Assembly (NCBI RefSeq): GCF_021018895.1
Contig: NC_079368.1
Coordinates: 3,379,501-3,443,500 of the forward strand
Length of the DNA: 64,000 nt
Source: Seriola aureovittata
Taxonomy: Eukaryota; Chordata; Actinopteri; Carangiformes; Carangidae
Direction of reading: 5' to 3'
A program made the translations under genes and the position numbers. Each line of letters begins with the position of its first letter. The first letter of the stretch is position 1. The notes below the pieces were generated by a model. It did not search any database. It saw nothing but the letters and a program-made list of their open reading frames with translations, and was not told the origin of the DNA. Below are positions 61,166 through 64,000 of this stretch, in pieces.

Positions 61166-63549
61166 GAAATGTACTAGACAAAAGTAGTTTTCAATTAGGC
61201 CTCATGAAAAGTATTCAGGAAGAAAATTGTTTATTACTTATTGATTCATTTCTTTTTATTTCCCACAAACTGCAACATCTTTGGTTTTGGATGACTATGT
61301 CCCTTACAAGTGTATGTAAACCTTCACAATCTGTTTCAAAATCTTTTGTTCTTTTGCCTTCAAAGCCTCATATAGTTTTCCACCAGTGATTTGCAGAAGT
61401 TTGTGTTTTAGAGGTGGGACCCAGATGTTTCCCACCTAATAGCCACAGTGGACCATGACGGTGGAGCTAATCTGTGCAGCGATGAAGACAGGGTCGCTGC
61501 TGGTCACTCAGTCTTGTGGGAAAGAGGCCATGAAATCACATTTTCACCCAAGTGGAAACTATTAAGGCCTGAAAACTTCTTTCAGAAGGGACTCAGACAT
61601 TCTTGAAATATTAAAGTTGACACAAGCAAGTGCTTGTAATCTTTCTTATCGCGTGGCTAATCAAAGCAGACGGACTGGTTCAGGTGTGCTGTTCTACAGA
61701 GATCACTAAGTGCTTCCAGGACAGTGCATAAAAGAAAACTAATTTCCCCCCAAATTCCCTTAAAAACTGAGATTTTAAACATAATTAATGTTTAATGTCT
61801 CAGTTTACTTTCCCCTGGTAAACAAGAGCTCTGCCAACAAGATGCCACCCATGCGGCAATAACAAATATTATAAATAATGGAAAGTATCTGAATGGCCTG
61901 AAGTTAATATCAACATTCAGCCAGAGAACGACACTTTTAGTAAGGGTTGGTTTGAATCGCCAATGTTAACACAACATCACATGTCGGTAACAGCCTGAGG
62001 TTTCTATTTGAAAATTCCACGCCTGAAGATCTTGACGAGGTCCCTGAAATCCTGCAGGGTGTTGTCGGTCGACTGCACACAGCACACTCATTTGTCGTTT
62101 GTCGCTGCTCCAATCTACCGAAAAACAGCCAAGGAATAAGAGAGGAAAACAACCAAACATAGTACTGACCCAGCTTTCACAGGACAGAGCTCTCTGTGGT
62201 TACGTAGGCAGTTTAAACTTCTTCTTCTACTGATTTTTACACACGCAAGGAGTGACACGGGAAATGACATGATGCTATATGATAAGTTTTATTGACACAT
62301 TTTTTGAACAATACATTTTTTTAATGCAAGTCAAAATATAAGACAACAGAAAGAAAAAAAAAAGATTGTTTAGTTGCTTATTTAGTTCCATTAATTGTGC
62401 AGCCTTATCCAAACATTAGCTTCTCTGAGTATCACCTCTGTTGGCAGTATTAACGGTGGCTACTAGTTTTGGTACAATCCACTGTAATATGGCTGTGCCT
62501 CACTCAGAATTTTCTTAGTCAAATTCGAATTGGCCGATCAATTCGATTATTTGTTCTTTTGTTTTCATATAGATATAGAGCTCGATTATCTCCTGCTGAG
62601 CTGTTGATATCGCTGTCAGCCAGTGGGTACTCGGCATAACATCAGTAACTTCCGCTTTAGCCGAGCACATTCCTGCGACAGACATGCAGTTCTCCGCAGG
62701 CAGAACACCTGACACATGAGACAAATCGCACTACCGTGCCTCACTCTGTCCCGCGTCTCTTTACCCTCTATTGCCATCCCTGTTTCCATTTTCCATCACA
62801 TTTAGTTTAGTGGTTCAGCCATTTTGAGAAAAGACTTGGTTGTAAAGTTTACAGCCTGCTCCTTGCATTACCCTGTGTTCAGTGTATTTTGAAAGTTGAC
62901 TCAAGGTTCTTCTCGACTGTTGCATCACCTCATCAACTGTTTTGATTAATTTGTAGAGGCCACCACCTATTGATTTGATTTGATTGATTTTACTGTTTCA
63001 AATCGGTAAAATCTTCTTCCAGTGTGGAGCCGTGATTCCCTCAGCCCCTCCTTGCTCCATTCTCTCCCTCTCTCTCATATACAAACATATTGACAACCCA
63101 TCTGTTGTAGGCAGACTGGCCATCGGGAGCACTGGGAGAAATCCAGTCACATCGGTGGGCTGGTGGACCGCAAAAATATCAATGTATACTGATTTTACCG
63201 TCCCTGTCTGTCTCTCTGTGTCTGTCATCCAGGGTGCGCAAAGCTGGACTAAGTGGCCAATCACAGTATGTTGTTATTTGACACAAGATGACTCAATGGA
63301 GCTAAATGTATATATTGTTTAGGTATTTTTTATACACGGAATCATTTAATAATTAATTCAAGAATTCATTTTTTTCAAGTTTGTTTGTTATACTTGATTT
63401 AATTTGGCTGCTCTCCTACATCAGAACTGTAAAACTGATGTCACAGTAGTATGGGTATATAAAAAAAACATGATTTTGCCACATTAATTTATTGTAAATG
63501 GTAACCTAAAATTTGCTCTTTTGAAGCATCAGTATCAGGTCTGATACAC

Positions 63550-63600
63550 CCCCCCCCCACACACATACACACACACACACAAACACACACACGCACACCT
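63550..63600. repeat. Poly-C plus (AC)n tract
   Basis: About nine C followed by interrupted AC repeats. Confidence 0.9.
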
Positions 63601-64000
63601 TTCTATCGTCAGAGTTGGGGGGCTTTACGCAGTGATTGGCCAGGCATGCAGAGGTGAGACAGGAAACATTGTTTGAAATTCCCCTCGAGCTTTTTGCCTC
63701 TGTCACCCTCTGCGTACAAACAAATGCAAAACAGTGACTGACTGTCAGGAACCCACTGGGGGACTGTCAAAGGGTGTGAGCAGCCTGAATGCACCCCAGG
63801 CCCAGGCAGGCCCTCCAGGGGGCCAGGTTGGGCCCACAATAACAGCATGTGAAGGTTCAAATAATGTAAAAAACATCTATGTAAAACAGACAATAGGAAG
63901 CTGCTGGGCTTACTTCAGGCACACTCACAGAACCAAGAATATGTGGCTTATCAGACTTAAATATATAACAAAAATCCCAAAAGGGGGGGAATAAAAACGC

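Larger units (their letters stand above)
49503..64000 (-). other. Probable nsmf intron 1 (5' part not reached)
   Basis: Exon 2 opens with a split codon, so exon 1 must lie to the right. I looked for a minus-strand Met-Gly start with a following basic, Ala-rich peptide and a donor in matching phase and did not find one. No other gene was recognised in this 14.5 kb. It contains the repeats listed separately. Confidence 0.6.

Overview
The window looks like teleost fish DNA, most likely from a spiny-rayed (percomorph) species. It is AT-rich, has vertebrate-style GT/AG introns, is very dense in CA/GA microsatellites, and carries a tRNA-derived SINE, a Tc1-type transposon fossil and several short dispersed repeats of a kind common in fish. 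None of this points to bacteria or to a gene-dense genome.

One protein-coding gene can be supported. It is nsmf (NMDA receptor synaptonuclear signaling and neuronal migration factor, also called Jacob or NELF), on the minus strand from 49502 down to the stop codon at 14468-14470. I could assemble 15 coding exons by hand. Their splice sites are GT/AG and their phases all agree, giving an open frame of 601 codons plus stop that starts inside a split codon. Exon 1, with the start codon and the expected N-myristoylation signal, was not found and probably lies beyond the right edge, so the first intron would exceed 14.4 kb. The chain includes a 6-nt microexon (44482-44487) and a 69-nt exon (42213-42281) encoding the basic nuclear-localization segment. 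Both keep the frame whether included or skipped, so four in-frame isoforms are possible.

Layout by position: 1-13.9 kb is downstream intergenic sequence with no recognised gene. It holds microsatellites, a large inverted repeat (4.13-4.83 kb) and dispersed repeats. 13.9-14.5 kb is the probable 3' UTR and last exon. 14.5-49.5 kb is the nsmf body, whose introns contain most of the repeats, including a nuclear-receptor-motif repeat at 32.3-32.7 kb and a MITE at 48.2-48.5 kb. 49.5-64 kb is probably the start of intron 1 or upstream sequence. It holds a SINE (51.3 kb), a second copy of the nuclear-receptor-motif repeat (52.3-53.0 kb), a cluster of GATA palindromes (54.6-54.96 kb), a decayed reading frame of unknown origin (56.4-56.75 kb) and a truncated Tc1-like element (60.6-61.2 kb).

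The observations most worth checking are the regulated exon pair in nsmf and the ~150-bp tandem repeat family in which two monomers carry perfect inverted AGGTCA-n3-TGACCT palindromes (estrogen-response-element consensus) at homologous positions. All exon and repeat assignments come from reading the sequence and from remembered family knowledge; no database search was run.
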